Source of the DNA: Ecdyonurus torrentis
Taxonomy: Eukaryota > Arthropoda > Insecta > Ephemeroptera > Heptageniidae
DNA: 64,000 nt
Reading direction: 5' to 3'
Assembly (NCBI GenBank): GCA_949318235.1
Contig: CASGGR010000044.1
Span: 62,001 to 126,000 of the forward strand
The notes beneath the pieces are model-generated. The model was not told the origin of the DNA. It ran no database searches and worked only from the letters and a program-made list of their open reading frames with translations. Shown one piece after another: positions 38,701 to 51,610 of the stretch; the first letter of the stretch is position 1; each line of letters starts with the position of its first letter. Position numbers and translations under genes: made by a program.

Positions 38701-41160
38701 CTCAAAACATAGCTTTTTCAATTCTCTACAAAAAAGATGTCTTGAACTTTTTTGCTCCGACGCATACTTTTTGGGTTATTGACAATTTTAGTTTTCACTC
38801 ATCATGTAGCCAAACCGAGTCATGAAACAAAGTTTCTATTTCAAGAACCAAATGTTATTGAATGATAAAAATCATACTTTTTACACGATTAAAACTAGTT
38901 TTGATGATTTCTCAGAAACTAAGAATGCTACAGACATCAAATTCAACTCAAAACATAGCTTTTTCAATTCTCTACAAAAAAGATGTCATGAACTTTTTTG
39001 CTCCGACGCATACTTTTTGGGTTATTGACAATTTTAGTTTTCACTCATCATGTAGCCAAACCAAGTCATAAAACAAAGTTTCTATTTCAAGAACCAAATG
39101 TTATTGAATGATAAAAATCATACTTTTTACACGATTAAAACTAGTTTTGATGATTTCTCAGAAACTAAGAATGCTACAGACATCAAATTCGACTCAAAAC
39201 ATAGCTTTTTCAATTCTCTACAAAAAAGATGTCTTGAACTTTTTTGCTCCGACGCATACTTTTTGGGTTATTGACAATTTTAGTTTTCACTCATCATGTA
39301 GCCAAACCAAGTCATGAAACAAAGTTTTTATTTCAAGAACCAAATGTTATTGAATGATAAAAATCATACTTTTTACACGATTAAAACTAGTTTTGATGAT
39401 TTCTCAGAAACTAAGAATGCTACAGACATCAAATTCAATTCAAAACATAGCTTTTTCAATTCTCTACAAAAAAGATGTCATGAACTTTTTTGCTCCGACG
39501 CATACTTTTTGGGTTATTGACAATTATAGTTTTCACTCATCATGTAGCCAAACCAAGTCATTAAACAAAGTTTCTATTTCAAGAACCAAATGTTATTGAA
39601 TGATAAAAATCATACTTTTTACACGATTAAAACTAGTTTTGATGATTTCTCAGAAACTAAGAATGCTACAGACATCAAATTCAACTCAAAACATAGCTTT
39701 TTTAATTCTCTACAAAAAAGATGTCTTGAACTTTTTTGCTCCGACGCATACTTTTTGGGTTATTGACAATTTTAGTTTTCACTCATCATGTAGCCAAACC
39801 AAGTCATGAAACAAAGTTTTTATTTCAAGAACCAAATGTTATTGAATGATAAAAATCATACTTTTTACACGATTAAAACTAGTTTTGATGATTTCTCAAA
39901 AACTAAAAATGCTACAGACTTACTATTTTACTCAAAACATAGCTTTTTCAATTCTCTACAAAAAAGATGTCTTGAACTTTTTTGCTCCGACGCATACTTT
40001 TTGGGTTATTGACAATTTTAGTTTTCACTCATCATGTAGCCAAACCGAGTCATGAAACAAAGTTTCTATTTCAAGAACCAAATGTTATTGAATGATAAAA
40101 ATCATACTTTTTACACGTTTAAAACTAGTTTTGATGATTTCTCAGAAACTAAGAATGCTACAGACATCAAATTCAACTCAAAACATAGCTTTTTCAATTC
40201 TCTACAAAAAAGATGTCTTGAACTTTTTTGCTCCGACGCATACTTTTTGGGTTATTGACAATTTTAGTTTTCACTCATCATGTAGCCAAACCAAGTCATG
40301 AAACAAAGTTTTTATTTCAAGAACCAAATGTTATTGAATGATAAAAATCATACTTTTTACACGATTAAAACTAGTTTTGATGATTTCTCAGAAACTAAGA
40401 ATGCTACAGACATCAAATTCGACTCAAAACATAGCTTTTTCAATTCTCTACAAAAAAGATGTCTTGAACTTTTTTGCTCCGACGCATACTTTTTGGGTTA
40501 TTGACAATTTTAGTTTTCACTCATCATGTAGCCAAACCAAGTCATGAAACAAAGTTTTTATTTCAAGAACCAAATGTTATTGAATGATAAAAATCATACT
40601 TTTTACACGATTAAAACTAGTTTTGATGATTTCTCAGAAACTAAGAATGCTACAGACATCAAATTCAACTCAAAACATAGCTTTTTCAATTCTCTACAAA
40701 AAAGATGTCATGAACTTTTTTGCTCCGACGCATACTTTTTGGGTTATTGACAATTTTAGTTTTCACTCATCATGTAGCCAAACCAAGTCATAAAACAAAG
40801 TTTCTATTTCAAGAACCAAATGTTATTGAATGATAAAAATCATACTTTTTACACGATTAAAACTAGTTTTGATGATTTCTCAGAAACTAAGAATGCTACA
40901 GACATCAAATTCAATTCAAAACATAGCTTTTTCAATTCTCTACAAAAAAGATGTCATGAACTTTTTTGCTCCGACGCATACTTTTTGGGTTATTGACAAT
41001 TATAGTTTTCACTCATCATGTAGCCAAACCAAGTCATTAAACAAAGTTTCTATTTCAAGAACCAAATGTTATTGAATGATAAAAATCATACTTTTTACAC
41101 GATTAAAACTAGTTTTGATGATTTCTCAGAAACTAAGAATGCTACAGACATCAAATTCAA
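26787..41160 (+). repeat. 7132-bp tandem duplication (29 units), near-identical copies
   Basis: Sequence repeats with a period of 7132 bp (28 units of 246 bp plus one of 244 bp) across 14374 bp, just over two copies. Copy 1 runs from about 26787 and copy 2 from about 33919. Outside the limits, T 26786 differs from C 33918, and T 34029 differs from C 41161. Within the period I found two private changes: A at 27872 (C at 35004) and T at 38448 (A at 31316). The junction shows as two consecutive ATTCAATTC units at 33658 and 33904, an order otherwise not seen. A recent unequal exchange is the simplest cause; an assembly duplication must be excluded. Confidence 0.87.
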
Positions 41161-44100
41161 CTCAAAACATAGCTTTTTCAATTCTCTACAAAAAAGATGT
41201 CATGAACTTTTTTGCTCCGACGCATACTTTTTGGGTTATTGACAATTTTAGTTTTCACTCATCATGTAGCCAAACCAAGTCATAAAACAAAGTTTCTATT
41301 TCAAGAACCAAATGTTATTGAATGATAAAAATCATACTTTTTACACGATTAAAACTAGTTTTGATGATTTCTCAGAAACTAAGAATGCTACAGACATCAA
41401 ATTCGACTCAAAACATAGCTTTTTCAATTCTCTACAAAAAAGATGTCTTGAACTTTTTTGCTCCGACGCATACTTTTTGGGTTATTGACAATTTTAGTTT
41501 TCACTCATCATGTAGCCAAACCAAGTCATGAAACAAAGTTTTTATTTCAAGAACCAAATGTTATTGAATGATAAAAATCATACTTTTTACACGATTAAAA
41601 CTAGTTTTGATGATTTCTCAGAAACTAAGAATGCTACAGACATCAAATTCAATTCAAAACATAGCTTTTTCAATTCTCTACAAAAAAGATGTCATGAACT
41701 TTTTTGCTCCGACGCATACTTTTTGGGTTATTGACAATTATAGTTTTCACTCATCATGTAGCCAAACCAAGTCATTAAACAAAGTTTCTATTTCAAGAAC
41801 CAAATGTTATTGAATGATAAAAATCATACTTTTTACACGATTAAAACTAGTTTTGATGATTTCTCAGAAACTAAGAATGCTACAGACATCAAATTCAACT
41901 CAAAACATAGCTTTTTTAATTCTCTACAAAAAAGATGTCTTGAACTTTTTTGCTCCGACGCATACTTTTTGGGTTATTGACAATTTTAGTTTTCACTCAT
42001 CATGTAGCCAAACCAAGTCATGAAACAAAGTTTTTATTTCAAGAACCAAATGTTATTGAATGATAAAAATCATACTTTTTACACGATTAAAACTAGTTTT
42101 GATGATTTCTCAAAAACTAAAAATGCTACAGACTTACTATTTTACTCAAAACATAGCTTTTTCAATTCTCTACAAAAAAGATGTCTTGAACTTTTTTGCT
42201 CCGACGCATACTTTTTGGGTTATTGACAATTTTAGTTTTCACTCATCATGTAGCCAAACCGAGTCATGAAACAAAGTTTCTATTTCAAGAACCAAATGTT
42301 ATTGAATGATAAAAATCATACTTTTTACACGTTTAAAACTAGTTTTGATGATTTCTCAGAAACTAAGAATGCTACAGACATCAAATTCAACTCAAAACAT
42401 AGCTTTTTCAATTCTCTACAAAAAAGATGTCTTGAACTTTTTTGCTCCGACGCATACTTTTTGGGTTATTGACAATTTTAGTTTTCACTCATCATGTAGC
42501 CAAACCAAGTCATGAAACAAAGTTTTTATTTCAAGAACCAAATGTTATTGAATGATAAAAATCATACTTTTTACACGATTAAAACTAGTTTTGATGATTT
42601 CTCAGAAACTAAGAATGCTACAGACATCAAATTCGACTCAAAACATAGCTTTTTCAATTCTCTACAAAAAAGATGTCTTGAACTTTTTTGCTCCGACGCA
42701 TACTTTTTGGGTTATTGACAATTTTAGTTTTCACTCATCATGTAGCCAAACCAAGTCATGAAACAAAGTTTTTATTTCAAGAACCAAATGTTATTGAATG
42801 ATAAAAATCATACTTTTTACACGATTAAAACTAGTTTTGATGATTTCTCAGAAACTAAGAATGCTACAGACATCAAATTCAACTCAAAACATAGCTTTTT
42901 CAATTCTCTACAAAAAAGATGTCATGAACTTTTTTGCTCCGACGCATACTTTTTGGGTTATTGACAATTTTAGTTTTCACTCATCATGTAGCCAAACCAA
43001 GTCATAAAACAAAGTTTCTATTTCAAGAACCAAATGTTATTGAATGATAAAAATCATACTTTTTACACGATTAAAACTAGTTTTGATGATTTCTCAGAAA
43101 CTAAGAATGCTACAGACATCAAATTCAATTCAAAACATAGCTTTTTCAATTCTCTACAAAAAAGATGTCATGAACTTTTTTGCTCCGACGCATACTTTTT
43201 GGGTTATTGACAATTATAGTTTTCACTCATCATGTAGCCAAACCAAGTCATTAAACAAAGTTTCTATTTCAAGAACCAAATGTTATTGAATGATAAAAAT
43301 CATACTTTTTACACGATTAAAACTAGTTTTGATGATTTCTCAGAAACTAAGAATGCTACAGACATCAAATTCAACTCAAAACATAGCTTTTTTAATTCTC
43401 TACAAAAAAGATGTCTTGAACTTTTTTGCTCCGACGCATACTTTTTGGGTTATTGACAATTTTAGTTTTCACTCATCATGTAGCCAAACCAAGTCATGAA
43501 ACAAAGTTTTTATTTCAAGAACCAAATGTTATTGAATGATAAAAATCATACTTTTTACACGATTAAAACTAGTTTTGATGATTTCTCAAAAACTAAAAAT
43601 GCTACAGACTTACTATTTTACTCAAAACATAGCTTTTTCAATTCTCTACAAAAAAGATGTCTTGAACTTTTTTGCTCCGACGCATACTTTTTGGGTTATT
43701 GACAATTTTAGTTTTCACTCATCATGTAGCCAAACCGAGTCATGAAACAAAGTTTCTATTTCAAGAACCAAATGTTATTGAATGATAAAAATCATACTTT
43801 TTACACGTTTAAAACTAGTTTTGATGATTTCTCAGAAACTAAGAATGCTACAGACATCAAATTCAACTCAAAACATAGCTTTTTCAATTCTCTACAAAAA
43901 AGATGTCTTGAACTTTTTTGCTCCGACGCATACTTTTTGGGTTATTGACAATTTTAGTTTTCACTCATCATGTAGCCAAACCAAGTCATGAAACAAAGTT
44001 TTTATTTCAAGAACCAAATGTTATTGAATGATAAAAATCATACTTTTTACACGATTAAAACTAGTTTTGATGATTTCTCAGAAACTAAGAATGCTACAGA

Positions 44101-47100
44101 CATCAAATTCGACTCAAAACATAGCTTTTTCAATTCTCTACAAAAAAGATGTCTTGAACTTTTTTGCTCCGACGCATACTTTTTGGGTTATTGACAATTT
44201 TAGTTTTCACTCATCATGTAGCCAAACCAAGTCATGAAACAAAGTTTTTATTTCAAGAACCAAATGTTATTGAATGATAAAAATCATACTTTTTACACGA
44301 TTAAAACTAGTTTTGATGATTTCTCAAAAACTAAAAATGCTACAGACTTACTATTTTACTCAAAACATAGCTTTTTCAATTCTCTACAAAAAAGATGTCT
44401 TGAACTTTTTTGCTCCGACGCATACTTTTTGGGTTATTGACAATTTTAGTTTTCACTCATCATGTAGCCAAACCGAGTCATGAAACAAAGTTTCTATTTC
44501 AAGAACCAAATGTTATTGAATGATAAAAATCATACTTTTTACACGATTAAAACTAGTTTTGATGATTTCTCAGAAACTAAGAATGCTACAGACATCAAAT
44601 TCAACTCAAAACATAGCTTTTTCAATTCTCTACAAAAAAGATGTCATGAACTTTTTTGCTCCGACGCATACTTTTTGGGTTATTGACAATTTTAGTTTTC
44701 ACTCATCATGTAGCCAAACCAAGTCATAAAACAAAGTTTCTATTTCAAGAACCAAATGTTATTGAATGATAAAAATCATACTTTTTACACGATTAAAACT
44801 AGTTTTGATGATTTCTCAGAAACTAAGAATGCTACAGACATCAAATTCGACTCAAAACATAGCTTTTTCAATTCTCTACAAAAAAGATGTCTTGAACTTT
44901 TTTGCTCCGACGCATACTTTTTGGGTTATTGACAATTTTAGTTTTCACTCATCATGTAGCCAAACCAAGTCATGAAACAAAGTTTTTATTTCAAGAACCA
45001 AATGTTATTGAATGATAAAAATCATACTTTTTACACGATTAAAACTAGTTTTGATGATTTCTCAGAAACTAAGAATGCTACAGACATCAAATTCAATTCA
45101 AAACATAGCTTTTTCAATTCTCTACAAAAAAGATGTCATGAACTTTTTTGCTCCGACGCATACTTTTTGGGTTATTGACAATTATAGTTTTCACTCATCA
45201 TGTAGCCAAACCAAGTCATTAAACAAAGTTTCTATTTCAAGAACCAAATGTTATTGAATGATAAAAATCATACTTTTTACACGATTAAAACTAGTTTTGA
45301 TGATTTCTCAGAAACTAAGAATGCTACAGACATCAAATTCAACTCAAAACATAGCTTTTTTAATTCTCTACAAAAAAGATGTCTTGAACTTTTTTGCTCC
45401 GACGCATACTTTTTGGGTTATTGACAATTTTAGTTTTCACTCATCATGTAGCCAAACCAAGTCATGAAACAAAGTTTTTATTTCAAGAACCAAATGTTAT
45501 TGAATGATAAAAATCATACTTTTTACACGATTAAAACTAGTTTTGATGATTTCTCAAAAACTAAAAATGCTACAGACTTACTATTTTACTCAAAACATAG
45601 CTTTTTCAATTCTCTACAAAAAAGATGTCTTGAACTTTTTTGCTCCGACGCATACTTTTTGGGTTATTGACAATTTTAGTTTTCACTCATCATGTAGCCA
45701 AACCGAGTCATGAAACAAAGTTTCTATTTCAAGAACCAAATGTTATTGAATGATAAAAATCATACTTTTTACACGTTTAAAACTAGTTTTGATGATTTCT
45801 CAGAAACTAAGAATGCTACAGACATCAAATTCAACTCAAAACATAGCTTTTTCAATTCTCTACAAAAAAGATGTCTTGAACTTTTTTGCTCCGACGCATA
45901 CTTTTTGGGTTATTGACAATTTTAGTTTTCACTCATCATGTAGCCAAACCAAGTCATGAAACAAAGTTTTTATTTCAAGAACCAAATGTTATTGAATGAT
46001 AAAAATCATACTTTTTACACGATTAAAACTAGTTTTGATGATTTCTCAGAAACTAAGAATGCTACAGACATCAAATTCGACTCAAAACATAGCTTTTTCA
46101 ATTCTCTACAAAAAAGATGTCTTGAACTTTTTTGCTCCGACGCATACTTTTTGGGTTATTGACAATTTTAGTTTTCACTCATCATGTAGCCAAACCAAGT
46201 CATGAAACAAAGTTTTTATTTCAAGAACCAAATGTTATTGAATGATAAAAATCATACTTTTTACACGATTAAAACTAGTTTTGATGATTTCTCAAAAACT
46301 AAAAATGCTACAGACTTACTATTTTACTCAAAACATAGCTTTTTCAATTCTCTACAAAAAAGATGTCTTGAACTTTTTTGCTCCGACGCATACTTTTTGG
46401 GTTATTGACAATTTTAGTTTTCACTCATCATGTAGCCAAACCGAGTCATGAAACAAAGTTTCTATTTCAAGGACCAAATGTTATTGAATGATAAAAATCA
46501 TACTTTTTACACGATTAAAACTAGTTTTGATGATTTCTCAGAAACTAAGAATGCTACAGACATCAAATTCGACTCAAAACATAGCTTTTTCAATTCTCTA
46601 CAAAAAAGATGTCTTGAACTTTTTTGCTCCGACGCATACTTTTTGGGTTATTGACAATTTTAGTTTTCACTCATCATGTAGCCAAACCAAGTCATGAAAC
46701 AAAGTTTTTATTTCAAGAACCAAATGTTATTGAATGATAAAAATCATACTTTTTACACGATTAAAACTAGTTTTGATGATTTCTCAGAAACTAAGAATGC
46801 TACAGACATCAAATTCAATTCAAAACATAGCTTTTTCAATTCTCTACAAAAAAGATGTCATGAACTTTTTTGCTCCGACGCATACTTTTTGGGTTATTGA
46901 CAATTATAGTTTTCACTCATCATGTAGCCAAACCAAGTCATTAAACAAAGTTTCTATTTCAAGAACCAAATGTTATTGAATGATAAAAATCATACTTTTT
47001 ACACGATTAAAACTAGTTTTGATGATTTCTCAGAAACTAAGAATGCTACAGACATCAAATTCAACTCAAAACATAGCTTTTTTAATTCTCTACAAAAAAG

Positions 47101-48169
47101 ATGTCTTGAACTTTTTTGCTCCGACGCATACTTTTTGGGTTATTGACAATTTTAGTTTTCACTCATCATGTAGCCAAACCAAGTCATGAAACAAAGTTTT
47201 TATTTCAAGAACCAAATGTTATTGAATGATAAAAATCATACTTTTTACACGATTAAAACTAGTTTTGATGATTTCTCAAAAACTAAAAATGCTACAGACT
47301 TACTATTTTACTCAAAACATAGCTTTTTCAATTCTCTACAAAAAAGATGTCTTGAACTTTTTTGCTCCGACGCATACTTTTTGGGTTATTGACAATTTTA
47401 GTTTTCACTCATCATGTAGCCAAACCGAGTCATGAAACAAAGTTTCTATTTCAAGAACCAAATGTTATTGAATGATAAAAATCATACTTTTTACACGTTT
47501 AAAACTAGTTTTGATGATTTCTCAGAAACTAAGAATGCTACAGACATCAAATTCAACTCAAAACATAGCTTTTTCAATTCTCTACAAAAAAGATGTCTTG
47601 AACTTTTTTGCTCCGACGCATACTTTTTGGGTTATTGACAATTTTAGTTTTCACTCATCATGTAGCCAAACCAAGTCATGAAACAAAGTTTTTATTTCAA
47701 GAACCAAATGTTATTGAATGATAAAAATCATACTTTTTACACGATTAAAACTAGTTTTGATGATTTCTCAGAAACTAAGAATGCTACAGACATCAAATTC
47801 GACTCAAAACATAGCTTTTTCAATTCTCTACAAAAAAGATGTCTTGAACTTTTTTGCTCCGACGCATACTTTTTGGGTTATTGACAATTTTAGTTTTCAC
47901 TCATCATGTAGCCAAACCAAGTCATGAAACAAAGTTTTTATTTCAAGAACCAAATGTTATTGAATGATAAAAATCATACTTTTTACACGATTAAAACTAG
48001 TTTTGATGATTTCTCAAAAACTAAGAATGCTACAGACTTACTATTTTACTCAAAACATAGCTTTTTCAATTCTCTACAAAAAAGATGTCTTGAACTTTTT
48101 TGCTCCGACGCATACTTTTTGGGTTATTGACAATTTTAGTTTTCACTCATCATGTAGCCAAACCAAGTC
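41036..48169 (+). repeat. Eight-unit repeats with unit losses at the right end of region IV
   Basis: Successive ACGTTT units are 6, 8 and 7 units apart (42266, 43742, 45710, 47432). The block at 42758-44479 lacks one ATTCGACTC unit and, before it, one AAAAATGCT unit. The block after 46202 lacks the CATGAAC/TCATAAAAC unit and has a private A-to-G change in AAGGACC at unit 46448. The last unit of the family, 47924, has AAGAATGCT and a CCAAG end, so the transition to region V occurs here. Confidence 0.8.
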
Positions 48170-51100
48170 ATGAAACAAAGTTTCTATTTCAAGAACCAAA
48201 TGTTATTGAATGATAAAAATCATATTTTTACACGATTAAAACTAGTTTTGATGATTTCTCAAAAACTAAGAATGCTACAGACTTATATTTTACTCAAAAC
48301 ATAGCTTTTTTAATTCTCTACAAAAAAGATGTCTTAAACTTTTTTGCTCCGACGCATACTTTTTGGGTTATTGACAATTTTAGTTTTCACTCATCATGTA
48401 GCCAAACCGAGTCATGAGACAAAGTTTCTATTTCAAGAACCAAATGTTATTGAATGATAAAAATCATACTTTTTACACGATTAAAACTAGTTTTGATGAT
48501 TTCTCAGAAACTAAGAATGCTACAGACATTAAATTCAACTCAAAACATAGCTTTTTTAATTCTCTACAAAAAAGATGTCTTGAACTTTTTTGCTCCGACG
48601 CATACTTTTTGGGTTATTGACAATTTTAGTTTTCACTCATCATGTAGCCAAACCAAGTCATGAAACAAAGTTTTTATTTCAAGAACCAAATGTTATTGAA
48701 TGATAAAAATCATACTTTTTACACGATTAAAACTAGTTTTGATGATTTCTCAAAAACTAAGAATGCTACAGACTTACTATTTTACTCAAAACATAGCTTT
48801 TTCAATTCTCTACAAAAAAGATGTCTTGAACTTTTTTGCTCCGACGCATACTTTTTGGGTTATTGACAATTTTAGTTTTCACTCATCATGTAGCCAAACC
48901 GAGTCATGAAACAAAGTTTCTATTTCAAGAACCAAATGTTATTGAATGATAAAAATCATACTTTTTACACGATTAAAACTAGTTTTGATGATTTCTCAGA
49001 AACTAAGAATGCTACAGACATCAAATTCAACTCAAAACATAGCTTTTTCAATTCTCTACAAAAAAGATGTCTTGAACTTTTTTGCTCCGACGCATACTTT
49101 TTGGGTTATTGACAATTATAGTTTTCACTCATCATGTAGCCAAACCAAGTCATGAAACAAAGTTTCTATTTCAAGAACCAAATGTTATTGAATGATAAAA
49201 ATCATACTTTTTACACGAATAAAACTAGTTTTGATGATTTCTCAAAAACTAAGAATGCTACAGACTTACTATTTTACTCAAAACATAGCTTTTTCAATTC
49301 TCTACAAAAAAGATGTCTTGAACTTTTTTGCTCCGACGCATACTTTTTGGGTTATTGACAATTATAGTTTTCACTCATCATGTAGCCAAACCAAGTCATG
49401 AAACAAAGTTTCTATTTTAAGAACCAAATGTTATTGAATGATAAAAATCATACTTTTTACACGATTAAAACTAGTTTTGATGATTTCTCAGAAACTAAGA
49501 ATGCTACAGACATCAAATTCAACTCAAAACATAGCTTTTTCAATTCTCTACAAAAAAGATGTCTTGAACTTTTTTGCTCCGACGCATACTTTTTGGGTTA
49601 TTGACAATTTTAGTTTTCACTCATCATGTAGCCAAACCAAGTCATGAAACAAAGTTTCTATTTCAAGAACCAAATGTTATTGAATGATAAAAATCATATT
49701 TTTACACGATTAAAACTAGTTTTGATGATTTCTCAAAAACTAAGAATGCTACAGACTTATATTTTACTCAAAACATAGCTTTTTCAATTCTCTACAAAAA
49801 AGATGTCTTAAACTTGTTTGCTCCGACGCATACTTTTTGGGTTATTGACAATTTTAGTTTTCACTCATCATGTAGCCAAACCGAGTCATGAAACAAAGTT
49901 TCTATTTCAAGAACCAAATGTTATTGAATGATAAAAATCATACTTTTTACACGATTAAAACTAGTTTTGATGATTTCTCAGAAACTAAGAATGCTACAGA
50001 CATCAAATTCAACTCAAAACATAGCTTTTTCAATTCTCTACAAAAAAGATGTCATGAACTTTTTTGCTCCGACGCATACTTTTTGGGTTATTGACAATTT
50101 TAGTTTTCACTCATCATGTAGCCAAACCGAGTCATGAAACAAAGTTTCTATTTCAAGAACCAAATGTTATTGAATGATAAAAATCATACTTTTTACACGA
50201 TTAAAACTAGTTTTGATGATTTCTCAGAAACTAAGAATGCTACAGACATCAAATTCAACTCAAAACATAGCTTTTTCAATTCTCTACAAAAAAGATGTCT
50301 TGAACTTTTTTGCTCCGACGCATACTTTTTGGGTTATTGACAATTATAGTTTTCACTCATCATGTAGCCAAACCGAGTCATGAAACAAAGTTTCTATTTC
50401 AAGAACCAAATGTTATTGAATGATAAAAATCATACTTTTTACACGATTAAAACTAGTTTTGATGATTTCTCAGAAACTAAGAATGCTACAGACATCAAAT
50501 TCGACTCAAAACATAGCTTTTTCAATTCTCTACAAAAAAGATGTCTTGAACTTTTTTGCTCCGACGCATACTTTTTGGGTTATTGACAATAATAGTTTTC
50601 ACTCATCATGTAGCCAAACCAAGTCATGAAACAAAGTTTCTATTTCAAGAACCAAATGTTATTGAATGATAAAAATCATACTTTTTACACGATTAAAACT
50701 AGTTTTGATGATTTCTCAAAAACTAAGAATGCTACAGACTTACTATTTTACTCAAAACATAGCTTTTTCAATTCTCTACAAAAAAGATGTCTTGAACTTT
50801 TTTGCTCCGACGCATACTTTTTGGGTTATTGACAATTATAGTTTTCACTCATCATGTAGCCAAACCAAGTCATGAAACAAAGTTTCTATTTTAAGAACCA
50901 AATGTTATTGAATGATAAAAATCATACTTTTTACACGATTAAAACTAGTTTTGATGATTTCTCAGAAACTAAGAATGCTACAGACATCAAATTCAACTCA
51001 AAACATAGCTTTTTCAATTCTCTACAAAAAAGATGTCTTGAACTTTTTTGCTCCGACGCATACTTTTTGGGTTATTGACAATTTTAGTTTTCACTCATCA

Positions 51101-51610
51101 TGTAGCCAAACCAAGTCATGAAACAAAGTTTCTATTTCAAGAACCAAATGTTATTGAATGATAAAAATCATATTTTTACACGATTAAAACTAGTTTTGAT
51201 GATTTCTCAAAAACTAAGAATGCTACAGACTTATATTTTACTCAAAACATAGCTTTTTCAATTCTCTACAAAAAAGATGTCTTAAACTTGTTTGCTCCGA
51301 CGCATACTTTTTGGGTTATTGACAATTTTAGTTTTCACTCATCATGTAGCCAAACCGAGTCATGAAACAAAGTTTCTATTTCAAGAACCAAATGTTATTG
51401 AATGATAAAAATCATACTTTTTACACGATTAAAACTAGTTTTGATGATTTCTCAGAAACTAAGAATGCTACAGACATCAAATTCAACTCAAAACATAGCT
51501 TTTTCAATTCTCTACAAAAAAGATGTCATGAACTTTTTTGCTCCGACGCATACTTTTTGGGTTATTGACAATTATAGTTTTCACTCATCATGTAGCCAAA
51601 CCAAGTCATT

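Larger units (their letters stand above)
20132..48169 (+). repeat. Region IV: 1968-bp eight-unit higher-order repeat family
   Basis: The canonical order is: CATGAAC unit ending in TCATAAAAC; ATTCGACTC unit; ATTCAATTC unit with CATGAAC and TAT; ATTCAACTC unit with TTTAATT; AAAAATGCT unit with TTACTATTTTACTC cassette; ACGTTT unit; ATTCGACTC unit; AAAAATGCT unit. The ACGTTT marker falls at units 21362, 25050, 27510, 30952, 32920, 34642, 38084, 40052, 42266, 43742, 45710 and 47432. Its spacings of 6 to 15 units show many gains and losses of whole units. Complete eight-unit copies start at 20132, 23820, 29722, 36854 and 44480. Confidence 0.88.
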
